Below are positions 1 to 8,039 of a stretch of DNA of 26,049 nucleotides, piece after piece. Made by a program: the position numbers and the translations under genes. The notes under the pieces were generated by a model. That model made no database searches. It saw nothing but the letters and a program-made list of their open reading frames with translations, and was not told the origin of the DNA. Position 1 is the stretch's first letter; each line of letters starts with the position of its first letter. This stretch comes from DASRRB01 sp036732755 (GTDB lineage Bacteria; Planctomycetota; B15-G4; SIAN01), in the NCBI GenBank assembly GCA_036732755.1, contig DAINBU010000070.1:1-26049 (forward strand), read 5' to 3'.

Positions 1-591
1 CGGCGTGAAGCTGTCGGGCGCGATGATCAGGCGGCGGCGCGCTCGTGCCCGCAGCGCGACCAGCAGCGTGAGCAGCCCGCGGGTCTTCCCGCTCGGCCCG
101 GCGCAGAGGCGGTCGGCCACCTCCTTCTGGACCATCGCGACGATCCGCTCGGGCGCGGTCGCGCCGCGCACGAGGTCGACCAGCAGCGGCGACGCGATCG
201 CGTAGGGCAGGTTGGCGACGACGAGCGGCGGCCGGCCCGCGCGCGCCGCGAGCTCGGCCACGACCGCCGGCGCGACCGCGAGCGCGTCCGCCTCGCGCAC
301 CTCGAGCGGCCCGTCCGCGAGCTCCGCGCGCGTGAAGGACGCCCATTCGTGATCGAGCTCGAGCGCCGTGACGCGCGCGCCCGCGTCGAGCAGCGCCGCG
401 GTGAGCCCGCCCGGCCCGGGCCCGACCTCGAGGACCTCGCGCCCCGCCACGTCGCCGGCGAACGCGACGATCCGCCGCAGCAGCGCCGCGTCGAGCAGGA
501 AGTGCTGCGAGAGGCGCGGGTGGCCCGGCGCCGCGCGCCCCTTCAGCCGGGCGCGCGCGCTCGCGATCTGCCGCTCGAGCCGTCCGTCCAC
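1..591 (-). CDS. rsmA: 16S rRNA dimethyladenosine transferase RsmA/KsgA, 3' end cut off by window
   Basis: RsmA (KsgA) dimethylates two adjacent adenines near the 3' end of 16S rRNA, using SAM, late in 30S assembly. 197 codons are visible; the C-terminal part lies beyond base 1. Near the N-terminus is RLSQHFLLD, matching the family's GQHFL start region. Then comes the SAM-binding loop EVGPGPGG (motif I), an acidic LELDHE (motif II), and the catalytic ANLPY (the N-[IL]-P-[YF] signature of N6-adenine rRNA methylases) near codon 124. The start is the GTG at 589-591, one base after the TGA of the upstream small ORF, so translation is probably coupled. The short N-terminal extension before QHFL is arginine-rich. 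Family assignment is secure; only the end is unseen. Confidence 0.93.
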   Translation of the reverse strand, partial: MDGRLERQIASARARLKGRAAPGHPRLSQHFLLDAALLRRIVAFAGDVAGREVLEVGPGPGGLTAALLDAGARVTALELDHEWASFTRAELADGPLEVREADALAVAPAVVAELAARAGRPPLVVANLPYAIASPLLVDLVRGATAPERIVAMVQKEVADRLCAGPSGKTRGLLTLLVALRARARRRLIIAPDSFTP

Positions 592-592
592 G

Positions 593-880
593 TCAGCGCG
601 GCTCGCCGCCCTGCACCGCCCCGACCGCGCGCTGGAAGTCGGCGTCGAGGCGCGCGAGCTCCGGATCGGCCGGCCGCAGGGCCACCAGCGAGCCGTCTTC
701 GAGCAGCAGCACCGGGTCGAAGGTGCCCGCGGCCGTGAGGTCGGCGACGACCACCTCCTGCAGCGGCGGCCGGACCACACCGATCTCGTCGAGGAGCTCG
801 AAGCGCCGCGCGTCGCGCACCCACGCCTCGGTGTTGCTCGTCTGCGCGCAGACGGCGGCGGCGCCGCCGGCGAGCCGCAC
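593..880 (-). CDS. Small conserved-looking hypothetical protein, start uncertain
   Basis: I do not recognise this family. From the first standard start in frame (GTG at 878-880) it gives 95 residues with no signal peptide, membrane segment or known motif. It is acidic, with a readable centre (ELLDEIGVVRPPL, then FDPVLLLEDGSLVAL). Strongly GC-ending, protein-like codons continue upstream of that GTG to about base 955 (around FGVALDEPQRR). There is no ATG, GTG or TTG in that stretch, and no Shine-Dalgarno before the GTG. The frame is also the same as that of the SUMF1-domain gene whose TAA is at 1025-1027. Either the true start is non-standard, or one base is miscalled near the out-of-frame ATG at 957-959, or this is a gene remnant. 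Its stop is one base from the rsmA start, which suggests it is or was part of that transcript. Confidence 0.55.
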   Translation of the reverse strand: MRLAGGAAAVCAQTSNTEAWVRDARRFELLDEIGVVRPPLQEVVVADLTAAGTFDPVLLLEDGSLVALRPADPELARLDADFQRAVGAVQGGEPR

Positions 881-1024
881 GACGTGCGCGGCGATCGTCG
901 ACTGCTCGAGCGCGAGCGCGAAGCGGCGCTGCGGCTCGTCGAGGGCGACGCCGAACCATGAGGCGTCGTGCGTCGCTCGCGAATGGACGAGGAGTGGCCG
1001 ATCGGGTGCGCGTAGTCGGCAGTT

Positions 1025-3142
1025 TTACGCGAGGTCGCCCGTCCAGGCGAGATCGCGCGCGCGCGTCACGAGCGTCGCGCTTCCCGGCCGCTCGTCGAGC
1101 ACGATCTCGGCGAGCTCGTTCCCGTCGTCCGACAGCGCGAGTGGCTCGTACCAGTCGCCCTCCGACGGCACGACCCGCCAGTCACCGCGGGAGGATGCCG
1201 GCAGCGGCTGCGGCAGCAGCGGATCGGCGGGGCGGCCGCTCCAGCAGTGGAGGCGGCGGTCGCCGTCGACGACCAGGTAGGTAGCCGGGAGCGACGTCGG
1301 CAGCAGCCAGCGCTCGACCGGCTGGTCGATCACCTCGGTGCCGCCCGCGCCGAGGAACCAGGTGAAGCGCAGCTCGCCGGTCGCGAGCGCGAGCGAGCCG
1401 CCGCGCCGCTGCACCGGCAGCGGCGCGCGGCCGTCGGCGACCCACGTCGTGCCGGTCGTGGCGAGGGCGCGGTCGAGCCGGAGCGCGCTCCAGTGGGAAC
1501 CGAGCAGGTAGGTCGGGACGCGCCGGCCCTGCGGCAGCGGCACCTCGAGCGGCTGGTCGAGCGGCAGGAAGAGGCCGTCGTCGGTCGCGCGCGCCGGCGC
1601 GACGACCGGCACGCCGACCAACACGCGCGAGCGCACGCCGTCGGCGCCGACGCGCGTCACGCGCGTGAGCGGCGGCGCGAACTCGCGCCGGTCGAGCTCG
1701 CCGCCGCGCGGGTCGAAGCGCTGCACGAACCAGGCGTCGCCGGCCGCCTCGGGATCGCTCGCGCACCACGTGGTCGGCGTGCCGTAGAGCGGGAGTCGGT
1801 CGCCGTCGAGGCCGGGCACGCGCACGACGCCGCCGCCGCGCCAGTCGACCAGCGCGAGCTCGCCGTCGTCGCACTCGATCCAGAGGCGCGCCGAGCCGTC
1901 GCCGACCTTGAGCAGGCCGTGGTGGGGATGCTTGCCGCAGCCGCGCACCTCGACGCGGCGCAACGGCGCGCCGCTGCGGCCGTCGAGCAGCGTGCAGGCG
2001 TCGTCGCCGACCAGCAGCAGGTCGTCGCCGCCGCCCGCGCGCTCCGACGCGACGCGCAGCAGGTCGCAGTTGGCGGCGCGCAGCGGGTCGGCGCGGCGGC
2101 CGTCGGAGTCGAGCTGCCAGCGCTCGCGCCGCTCGAGCAGCCGCTGTCGCACGAACGGCAGCAGGCCGTTCTCCCCGCTCGCGCGCACGCCGGCGCGCGC
2201 GAGCTCGGCGAGCGCGGCGCGCCGGTCCGCGCCCTCGAGCCGCTCCACCGTCGCGAGCGCCTCGGCGACGACCTTCGAAGCGTCGCGCAGGACGCAGCGG
2301 AAGCCGACGTTGTCGCCGCGCTCTTCGGGGGGGCGACCTTTCATCCACGGCTCGATCAACGCCTCGCGCTCCTCGCTCGAGCGCGGCAGGCCGGAGCCGG
2401 GCGAGCGCCCCTCGCCGGCGCGCCCCTCCCCCTGCAGGTCGCAGCGCTCGCGGAACGAGCCGCCCATGACGCAGCGCTTCTCCGGACCGAACGGCTCCGT
2501 CGTCGTCCACTCCGAGACGTTGCCGACCATGTCGTAGCAGCCGGCCGCCGTGATCCCGAGCTGGTACATGCCGACCGGCGTCGGCGCCTCGAGCCCGCTC
2601 GCCAGCGAGTTGCACGCGCCGGCGCGGCCGCGCCCCGACCACGGCAGCAGGCCCGACGCGACCGACGGACACGCCTCGAGCCACTCCGCGCGCGTCGGCA
2701 GCTCTTTGCCGCGCCAGCGGGCGTAGGCGAGCGCGTCGGCGTAGGAGACCCAGCGCACCGGCGCGTCGGGCTCGCGCGGCGCGAGGCGGCCGCCGGCGTC
2801 GCGCTGCCAGTGGAAGAGGAAGAGCGCCGGGTCGGCGGGGACGTAGCCGGTCGCGCGCAGGAACTCGTCGAACTCGCCGTCAGTGACCTCGAAGCGGTCG
2901 ATGAAGAGGTCGCGCGGCGCGTCGTCCTCGGTGTCGCCGCCGACCGGCGCGACGTCGCCCGGGTCGACCTTGACGACCACCATGTCCTGCAGGAGCGGGA
3001 ACCAGACGCGCGGCTCCGCGGCGGCCCGGCCTTCCGCCGCCGCCTCGCGCCGGCACGAATTCGTCGCGACGAGGAGCGCGAGGAGAAGGAAGAGGCCCCC
3101 GCACGCTCCGGCGTGGGCCGGAGCGCGCGGGAGCCGTGGCAT
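1025..3142 (-). CDS. SUMF1/FGE-fold lipoprotein with C-terminal beta-propeller-like region
   Basis: 705 residues. The N-terminus has an arginine-rich n-region, a hydrophobic stretch (LFLLLALLVATNSC) and a Cys that may be lipidated, although the lipobox is imperfect. Residues about 50-290 are a formylglycine-generating-enzyme-type (SUMF1, C-type-lectin-like) domain: the opening FIDRFEVTDGEF, then ATGYVP, PVRWVSYADALAYARWRG, LPTRAEW, DMVGNVSEWT, MGGSF and a closing VGFRC. The paired catalytic cysteines of true sulfatase-activating FGE are not evident, with only one Cys shortly after GGSF, so a binding or structural role is likelier than oxidase activity. The remaining 400 residues have repeated short beta-strand patterns (LLLVGDDACTLLDGRSG, LALVDWRGG) like a degenerate WD40/PQQ propeller. 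The start is ATG 3140-3142 because it precedes the signal sequence; an in-frame extension to 3268 would overlap the OmpA gene. It lies 64 bases after that gene. Confidence 0.8.
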   Translation of the reverse strand: MPRLPRAPAHAGACGGLFLLLALLVATNSCRREAAAEGRAAAEPRVWFPLLQDMVVVKVDPGDVAPVGGDTEDDAPRDLFIDRFEVTDGEFDEFLRATGYVPADPALFLFHWQRDAGGRLAPREPDAPVRWVSYADALAYARWRGKELPTRAEWLEACPSVASGLLPWSGRGRAGACNSLASGLEAPTPVGMYQLGITAAGCYDMVGNVSEWTTTEPFGPEKRCVMGGSFRERCDLQGEGRAGEGRSPGSGLPRSSEEREALIEPWMKGRPPEERGDNVGFRCVLRDASKVVAEALATVERLEGADRRAALAELARAGVRASGENGLLPFVRQRLLERRERWQLDSDGRRADPLRAANCDLLRVASERAGGGDDLLLVGDDACTLLDGRSGAPLRRVEVRGCGKHPHHGLLKVGDGSARLWIECDDGELALVDWRGGGVVRVPGLDGDRLPLYGTPTTWCASDPEAAGDAWFVQRFDPRGGELDRREFAPPLTRVTRVGADGVRSRVLVGVPVVAPARATDDGLFLPLDQPLEVPLPQGRRVPTYLLGSHWSALRLDRALATTGTTWVADGRAPLPVQRRGGSLALATGELRFTWFLGAGGTEVIDQPVERWLLPTSLPATYLVVDGDRRLHCWSGRPADPLLPQPLPASSRGDWRVVPSEGDWYEPLALSDDGNELAEIVLDERPGSATLVTRARDLAWTGDLA

Positions 3143-3206
3143 CCTCTGGATCCGCGTTCGAATCGGCGGGGTGAGGCGCTTCCTCGGACGGAACGCCGCG
3201 AGGGGC

Positions 3207-3920
3207 TCAGCCCTTCTTCGGCACCGCGACGTGGATCTCGACGCGGCGGTTCTTGGACTTGGCCGCATCGTTCTTACCCGGGTCCAGCGGGCGGTTCGGT
3301 CCGAACGCCGCGAGCGAGAGCACCGTGGACGAGACGCCGTCGTCGTTCACCAGCGTCGCGTAGACCGCCAGCGCGCGCTCGACCGCGAGCTCGTGGTTGC
3401 CGAGCGGGAACTTGTCCTTGGTGCGCACGACCGGGTCGATGTCGGTGTGCCCCTCGATCCGGATGTCCGCGTACCTCTTCTCTTTGAGGTTCGCGGAGAT
3501 CTTCTTCAGGGCCGCCTTGCCTCCCGACTTGATCTCCGTCGAGCCCGAGTCGAAGAGCAGCGACTCGGCGAGGCTGTAGCCAAATCCTTCCGCGGTGCGG
3601 AAGACCGTGACGCCGTCGCTCTCGCCGGCGGGACCCATGCCGACCCGAGCTTCTTCGAGCGCCTTCTGGAGCTGCGCGATGCGCTCCTTGTCCGCGGCCG
3701 AGAGCTTCTGCAACTCGTTGTACTGCGAGTCCTTCTCGTTGAACTGGCCGCGCAGGTCGGAGACCTCTCCGTCCTTGCGCTGGACCTCGTCCTCCAGCTG
3801 GCGCCGCGCCTGGTTTTCGGCGTGGTACTCGGTCTGGAGCCGGTCGTACCGCGACTGCGGCACGACGCAGGCCGACGCGAAGACGAGAGACGACAATGCG
3901 ATCCACTTCGACATCTTCAT
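3207..3920 (-). CDS. OmpA/Pal-family peptidoglycan-binding lipoprotein
   Basis: 237 residues. It starts MKMSKW, followed by a hydrophobic signal ending FASAC, so it is probably lipidated and outer-membrane anchored. Residues about 25-100 are a charged heptad-rich coiled coil (RRQLEDEVQRKDGEVSDL and onward). The C-terminal 120 residues are an OmpA-like domain: LLFDSGSTEIK, IRIEGHTDIDPV, the family's Arg (ELAVERALAVY) and NRRVEIHV. Proteins of this plan bind diaminopimelate in peptidoglycan and tether it to the outer membrane, as Pal and some motility stator partners do. The start is ATG 3918-3920, with GGAGG six bases upstream; longer in-frame versions lack such a site. It sits between the HTH-anchor gene and the SUMF1 lipoprotein on the same strand. 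No Tol genes are visible, so I do not call it Pal. Confidence 0.88.
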   Translation of the reverse strand: MKMSKWIALSSLVFASACVVPQSRYDRLQTEYHAENQARRQLEDEVQRKDGEVSDLRGQFNEKDSQYNELQKLSAADKERIAQLQKALEEARVGMGPAGESDGVTVFRTAEGFGYSLAESLLFDSGSTEIKSGGKAALKKISANLKEKRYADIRIEGHTDIDPVVRTKDKFPLGNHELAVERALAVYATLVNDDGVSSTVLSLAAFGPNRPLDPGKNDAAKSKNRRVEIHVAVPKKG

Positions 3921-3965
3921 CGGACACCTCCCCTTGCCGGATTCGGGACGGGAGCGTGCGGCCGC

Positions 3966-3983
3966 CCGGCGGTTGCCCGCCGG
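3966..3983 (-). repeat. GC-rich hairpin in the leader of the OmpA-like gene
   Basis: In the 149 bases between the HTH-anchor gene and the OmpA-like start, the minus strand has a perfect 7-bp stem (CCGGCGG/CCGCCGG) closed by GCAA, a GNRA tetraloop. It has no following T-run, so it is not an intrinsic terminator. It may stabilise or partition the mRNA. Confidence 0.4.
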
Positions 3984-4069
3984 CGCACCGGACGTCCCTC
4001 CCTCCACTCTTCACGCTCGCCGCGCGAAGGAACCGCCACGGTCCCTCGCGTCGGCGTGGATACGTTCGC

Positions 4070-4636
4070 TCAGCCCTTCGCCTTGAACATGTCCGCGATG
4101 CTGCGCGTCAGCCCGCTCGGCTGGCTGCGCGTCGCGTCCATCGCGACGAAGGTCCCGACCACGAGCACGATCGAGGAGAGGAGGATCGCGATCTTCATCG
4201 CGATGCCCTCGCCCTTCGCCTCCTCGACCTGCACCGACGTCGCGCGCGGCTTGCGGCCCGACGCCGACGCGGCGGCCGGAGCGCGCGCGGCGCGCGGCGC
4301 CGACTTGGGCGCAGGCGCCGGCGCAGGAGCGGCCTTCGGCGCCTCCTCCTCCAGGAACGAGTCGTCGGAGATCGCCGCCGTCGCCATGCCGACGTCCTGG
4401 TTGGCGTCGTCCTCGTCGAATACGAGCTCCTCGGGCACCTCGGCGGCGCCCATCGTCTCGTCCTTCGGGCTCGAGTGCACCTTGCGGAAGCGCTCGACGT
4501 CCTCCTTCTTGAACTTCATCTTGTCCTGATCGCGGAACGCGCGGATCTCGCCTTCGGAGACCAGTCGCTTGAGCTCCTCCTCCTGCATCTGCAGCTCGCG
4601 GAGGACCTTGTCGAACGAGATGAATTCGTCAGCCAC
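4070..4636 (-). CDS. Membrane-anchored helix-turn-helix protein
   Basis: 188 residues. The N-terminal 55 residues look like a MerR/excisionase-type winged HTH: ISFDKVLRELQMQEEELKRL, then VSEGEIRAFRD and MKFKKEDVERFRK. An acidic stretch (EELVFDEDDANQD) and an Ala/Pro-rich linker (about residues 98-125) follow. A single C-terminal membrane helix, about residues 146-166 (KIAILLSSIVLVVGTFVAM), comes before a short tail. With the N-terminus in the cytoplasm this would be a DNA- or protein-binding head tethered to the inner membrane. The start is GTG at 4634-4636, with GGAGG nine bases upstream. The target is unknown. The head may have been repurposed for protein contact; I have seen this head style in planctomycete genomes, but that is recollection. 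Confidence 0.75.
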   Translation of the reverse strand: MADEFISFDKVLRELQMQEEELKRLVSEGEIRAFRDQDKMKFKKEDVERFRKVHSSPKDETMGAAEVPEELVFDEDDANQDVGMATAAISDDSFLEEEAPKAAPAPAPAPKSAPRAARAPAAASASGRKPRATSVQVEEAKGEGIAMKIAILLSSIVLVVGTFVAMDATRSQPSGLTRSIADMFKAKG

Positions 4637-4697
4637 CGAAACCAGCCTCCAGGAAGAGATCAGGCGATACGGTTTTCCATTCGGGAGGGCGCGCAGT

Positions 4698-5084
4698 CTA
4701 GTGCTGCTCGCTGGCTCCCGCAGCTTTTTCGTTCGGAGTCTTGGGTGCCGACCCCTCGAGCTTCCGCGCCTTCAGGTCGTCGAAGGAGTACTCCGAGAGG
4801 TCGCGGTACTTCTTGAGCTCGAGATCATGCTCGATCTTGCGGGCGCCGAGAAGACGCAGGCCGCCGTTCTCGCCCGGCAGCGCCTCGTAGGCCGCGAGGT
4901 TCGAGGTCGAGGGGTCGAGGACGAAGAGGATCGCGCTCGTCGCCCCGAGCGACGAGGTGACCAGGAGCGGCTGCTTTTCCACCGATCCTTCACGGCTTTC
5001 GCGGAGCACGGGGACGCGGGCGAGGCCGAGCCCGAGCAGGCCGGCGCCGAGGGTCAACAGCAGGGTCTTTTCGCGGGGTGTCAC
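4698..5084 (-). CDS. Small membrane-anchored or exported hypothetical protein
   Basis: 128 residues. A short polar start (TPREK) is followed by one hydrophobic segment at about residues 7-25 (LLLTLGAGLLGLGLARVPVL), probably an uncleaved signal anchor. The rest is a soluble domain with a beta-rich pattern (SAILFVLDPSTSNLAAYEAL, then LRLLGARKIEHDLEL) ending in a Lys/Glu-rich tail. The wording, a value-like domain with an Asp-Pro-Ser/Thr then AAYEAL then a late DLEL, resembles small planctomycete proteins of unknown function; this is recollection only. The start is GTG 5082-5084, with AGGAG seven bases upstream. It is followed after 61 bases by the HTH-anchor gene on the same strand, so the two may work together at the membrane. 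Confidence 0.7.
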   Translation of the reverse strand: MTPREKTLLLTLGAGLLGLGLARVPVLRESREGSVEKQPLLVTSSLGATSAILFVLDPSTSNLAAYEALPGENGGLRLLGARKIEHDLELKKYRDLSEYSFDDLKARKLEGSAPKTPNEKAAGASEQH

Positions 5085-5246
5085 GGCGGGACTCCTATGG
5101 CGCAGTCCCGGGGGCGGTAACCCGTCGGGCAGGGCGACCGGGCGCTCCCCGGAAGGGCGGACGTTCGCCGCAGACTATGCGGTCGCCTCCCCTTCCGACA
5201 GGCCCGCGCCCGCGATCGGGCGAGCGATCGGCGAACGGCTCTGGCC

Positions 5247-6824
5247 TCAACGCCCCTCGCCGGCGATCGGCAGGGAGACGGTGAACGTGGCGCCCGCGCC
5301 GGGCGGCGAGGCGACCGTCAGCTCGCCGCCGTGCTGCTCGACGATGTGGTGCGCGACCGAGAGGCCGAGCCCCGTCCCCTTCCCCGGCTCCTTGGTCGTG
5401 AAGAAGAGGTCGAAGCAGTGCTCGAGCTGCTCCGCCGACATGCCCGGCCCGTCGTCGGTGAAGTCGACGACCACCCGCCCCGCCTCCCGGCGCGAGACGA
5501 CCCGCACATGGCCGCCCTCCCGCTCGCCGAACGCGTCGCACGCGTTCAGCAGGAGATTGAGGAAGACCTGCTGCATCTCGCCCGGCTCGGCGAGTACGGG
5601 CGCGTCGCTCCCCTCGATCGTGATCTGGACGCGCGCCTTCTTCGCGCGGTGCTCGGCGAAGGCCGCCGCCTTCCGGGCCAGCTCGAGCACCGGCACGACC
5701 GCCGGCTCGACGCGCCGCGGCGTGAACTGCAGCACGCGCTTCACGATCTCCTGGATGCGCGAGAGCCCGTCGATCAGCAGGCCGAGGTAGCGCACGCGCG
5801 CCGTGCTTCCGTCGGGCTTCGCGCGCCCCCCCTCCTCCTCCTGCTTCAGGCGCAGCGCGACGTTGAGCATCCCGCCGAGCGGGTTGTTGATCTCGTGCGC
5901 GATGCCCGACGCGAGCGTGCCGGTGGCGGCGAGGCGCTGCGCGATCACGAGCCCGCGCCCGCGCTCCTCGGCCTGCCGCGTCGCTTCCTCGACGCGCGCG
6001 GTGAGGCGGCGCTCCGCCTCGCCCACGTCCGACATCATCGAGTTGAAGCCGCCGACCACGCGGCCGATCTCGTCGGCGCCGCTGCCGGGCACCGGTCGGC
6101 CGTACTCGCGCCGCGCGACGCGCGCCGCTCCGGCCGCGAGCTCGGTCAGGGGGTGGAGCACCGAACGCTCGAGCAGGAGCCAGGTCAGCGCGAGCAGCAC
6201 GAGCGTGCCCGCTTTCATCGCGACCACGATCGTGCTCGGCTGGAAGGTGGACGACGCCGCCGGCGCCTCCTCGGGCAGGTCGAGCAGGAAGTAGCCGCCG
6301 CCCCAGATCGGGGCGTCGGGGTCGTGCTCGCCGCGGCGCGCCAGGCGGATCGGCGCCGCGATCCAGCCGCGCCGCTGCGGATCGCGCTCGCTCGTGCTCT
6401 TGCGCACGGCCTCCAGGATCTGGAAGCGGGCGTGCGAGTCCTCGAAGCTCGGGGCGCGGTGCTTCGCGCCCATGAGGTTCACGTAGGTCGCGTTCGCCGG
6501 CAGGGCCGAGCCGTCGTACTCGCCGTGCTCCTTCAGCTTCGCCACGTCGATCTGCAGGATCACGCCGTCCTTCACCATCTGCCGCAGCGGGTGGAAGCGC
6601 AGCGCCTGGATCGCCTCGGCGACCTCGTTGCGCGGGTCGACCGAGAGGAAGCCGTCGAAGATCTTCTCGAACCTGCGGACGTAGTCCTGCTCGCGGGCGA
6701 GCGTCTGGTCGCGGCTGCGCTGGTCGCGCTGCTCGAGGTCCGTCAGGAGGTAGACGACGAGGAGGGCCGTGACGCCGACGTTCACGGCCAGGATCGAGAG
6801 CAGGATGCGGACGCGCAGCGACAC
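5247..6824 (-). CDS. Membrane sensor histidine kinase with HAMP domain
   Basis: 525 residues. Membrane helices are at about 7-28 and 200-220, enclosing an extracytoplasmic sensing domain of about 170 residues. This is followed by a HAMP linker (HPLTELAAGAARVARREYG, then DEIGRVVGGFNSM) and a short coiled coil. The dimerisation box GIAHEINNPLGG has the phospho-accepting His near residue 308. The HATPase domain has its N box NLLLNACDAF, G1 DDGPGM, F box FDLFFTTKEPGKGTG and G2 GTGLGLS. All kinase motifs are intact and the subfamily is NtrB/HPK4-like. The start is GTG 6822-6824, with AAGGAG five bases before it and only ten bases after the pilC stop, so it is very likely co-transcribed with the pilus genes. 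No response regulator is adjacent. The NtrC-like protein at 20115-21572 lacks a phosphorylatable Asp and is a poor partner. Confidence 0.93.
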   Translation of the reverse strand: MSLRVRILLSILAVNVGVTALLVVYLLTDLEQRDQRSRDQTLAREQDYVRRFEKIFDGFLSVDPRNEVAEAIQALRFHPLRQMVKDGVILQIDVAKLKEHGEYDGSALPANATYVNLMGAKHRAPSFEDSHARFQILEAVRKSTSERDPQRRGWIAAPIRLARRGEHDPDAPIWGGGYFLLDLPEEAPAASSTFQPSTIVVAMKAGTLVLLALTWLLLERSVLHPLTELAAGAARVARREYGRPVPGSGADEIGRVVGGFNSMMSDVGEAERRLTARVEEATRQAEERGRGLVIAQRLAATGTLASGIAHEINNPLGGMLNVALRLKQEEEGGRAKPDGSTARVRYLGLLIDGLSRIQEIVKRVLQFTPRRVEPAVVPVLELARKAAAFAEHRAKKARVQITIEGSDAPVLAEPGEMQQVFLNLLLNACDAFGEREGGHVRVVSRREAGRVVVDFTDDGPGMSAEQLEHCFDLFFTTKEPGKGTGLGLSVAHHIVEQHGGELTVASPPGAGATFTVSLPIAGEGR

Positions 6825-6834
6825 TCCCGCTCCT

Positions 6835-7989
6835 TCAGCGCCCCTGCGACATCGTGTCCATCACCTTGAGGATCGGCAGGAAGAGGGCGAGGACGATCGT
6901 CCCGACCACGCCCGCCAGCCCGATGATCAGGATCGGCTCGATCACCTTGAAGAGGGTCGAGACGGCGTCGTCGACCTCGCGCTCGTAGGCGTCGGCGACC
7001 TTCATCAGCATGCGGTCGAGGTTGCCCGACTGCTCGCCGACGTCGACCATGTTCACCACGATGTCGTCGAAGACGCCCGACTCTTGCATAGGGCGCGTAA
7101 TTGTCTCGCCCTGCTTGATGTTCTTGTGCACGCTCTCCAGCGCCTCGCCGACCACCAGGTTGGTGGTGGCGTCGCGGATGATCGCGAGCGCCTCGAGGAT
7201 CGGCACGCCGGCGCCGAGCAGCGTCCCGAAGGTGCGCGCGAAGCGGGCCACGATGGTCTTCTTGATCAGCGGGCCGCTGACCGGGATGCGCAGCTGCAGG
7301 CGGTGCATGAGGCGGCGGAACGCGTAGCCGCGCTGCAGCACGCGGTAGAGCACGTAGAGCAGGCCGAACGAGAGGGCGATCGCCCACCACCAGTCCTTGA
7401 TGAAGCGCGCGACGCCGAGCAGCACGAGCGTGAGCGGCGGCATCGTCACGTTCATCTGCTTGAACACCTCCTCGAACTTCGGAACGATGAAGACCATCAC
7501 GAGCGCGACGATCAGCACCGCGAAGCAGATGACGACGACCGGGTAGGTGAGCGCGCCCTTGATCTTCCCGCGGATCGCCTCGGCCTTCTCGGCGAAACTC
7601 GCGAGCCTCTCCAGGATCTGGTCGAGGATGCCGCCCGCCTCCCCCGCCTTGACCATGTTGAGGTAGAGGTGGTCGAAGTAGTGCGGGTGCTTGCCGAAGG
7701 CGACGCTCAGCGAGTCGCCCCCCTCGACGTCGTCGGCCACCGCGGTGACGGCGTCGCGGAACGGCCCCTCGCGCTGCTGCGTGGCGAGGATGCGCAGGCA
7801 GCGCACGATCGGCAGGCCGGCGTTCTGCAGCGTCGCGAGCTGGGTCGTGAACTGCACCAGCACCTTCGACTTGACCGAAGGCTTCCGCCAGCGCTTTCGG
7901 GCCGGCGCCATCGACCCGACCGGCGTCGCCGGTTGGGGCCCCTTCTCGGGCTTCTGGGCCGCTCCCTTGCGCTGCAGCTTTTCTGGCAC
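6835..7989 (-). CDS. pilC: Type IV pilus inner-membrane platform protein PilC (GspF family)
   Basis: 384 residues. It is the polytopic platform on which the cytoplasmic ATPases act to add or remove pilin subunits. Two T2SS-F domains are visible. The first (about residues 35-160) has FTTQLATLQNAGLPIVRCL and MVKAGEAGGILDQIL. The second (about 235-360) has FARTFGTLLGAGVPILEAL and NMVDVGEQSGNLDRML. Hydrophobic segments lie at about 160-185 (YPVVVICFAVLIVALVMVFI), 205-230 and the C-terminus. The N-terminal 35 residues are basic and cytoplasmic. I chose the GTG at 7987-7989, which has GGAG six bases upstream. A later ATG (SMAPARKR) would remove only the basic tail. Its place after two PilB-type genes and pilT supports a pilus rather than a type II secretion role, though the family alone cannot decide. 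Confidence 0.92.
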   Translation of the reverse strand: MPEKLQRKGAAQKPEKGPQPATPVGSMAPARKRWRKPSVKSKVLVQFTTQLATLQNAGLPIVRCLRILATQQREGPFRDAVTAVADDVEGGDSLSVAFGKHPHYFDHLYLNMVKAGEAGGILDQILERLASFAEKAEAIRGKIKGALTYPVVVICFAVLIVALVMVFIVPKFEEVFKQMNVTMPPLTLVLLGVARFIKDWWWAIALSFGLLYVLYRVLQRGYAFRRLMHRLQLRIPVSGPLIKKTIVARFARTFGTLLGAGVPILEALAIIRDATTNLVVGEALESVHKNIKQGETITRPMQESGVFDDIVVNMVDVGEQSGNLDRMLMKVADAYEREVDDAVSTLFKVIEPILIIGLAGVVGTIVLALFLPILKVMDTMSQGR

Positions 7990-8007
7990 GTCGTTCTCCG
8001 CGTTCGC

Positions 8008-8027
8008 GCCGCGCGGTGCCGCGCGGC
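8008..8027 (-). repeat. Hairpin between the second pilB and pilC
   Basis: In the 50-base gap before pilC, an 8-bp perfect stem (GCCGCGCG/CGCGCGGC) with a four-base loop lies about 19 bases before the start codon. There is no T-run. It may act as an mRNA stability element or as partial attenuation between ATPase and platform genes. Confidence 0.4.
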
Positions 8028-8039
8028 GGCGCCGTCCGC

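Noticed and set aside
1247..3487. Long plus-strand open frame across the SUMF1 gene
   Set aside because: Antisense shadow with Arg/Ala-rich composition; the minus strand has recognisable SUMF1 and OmpA motifs.
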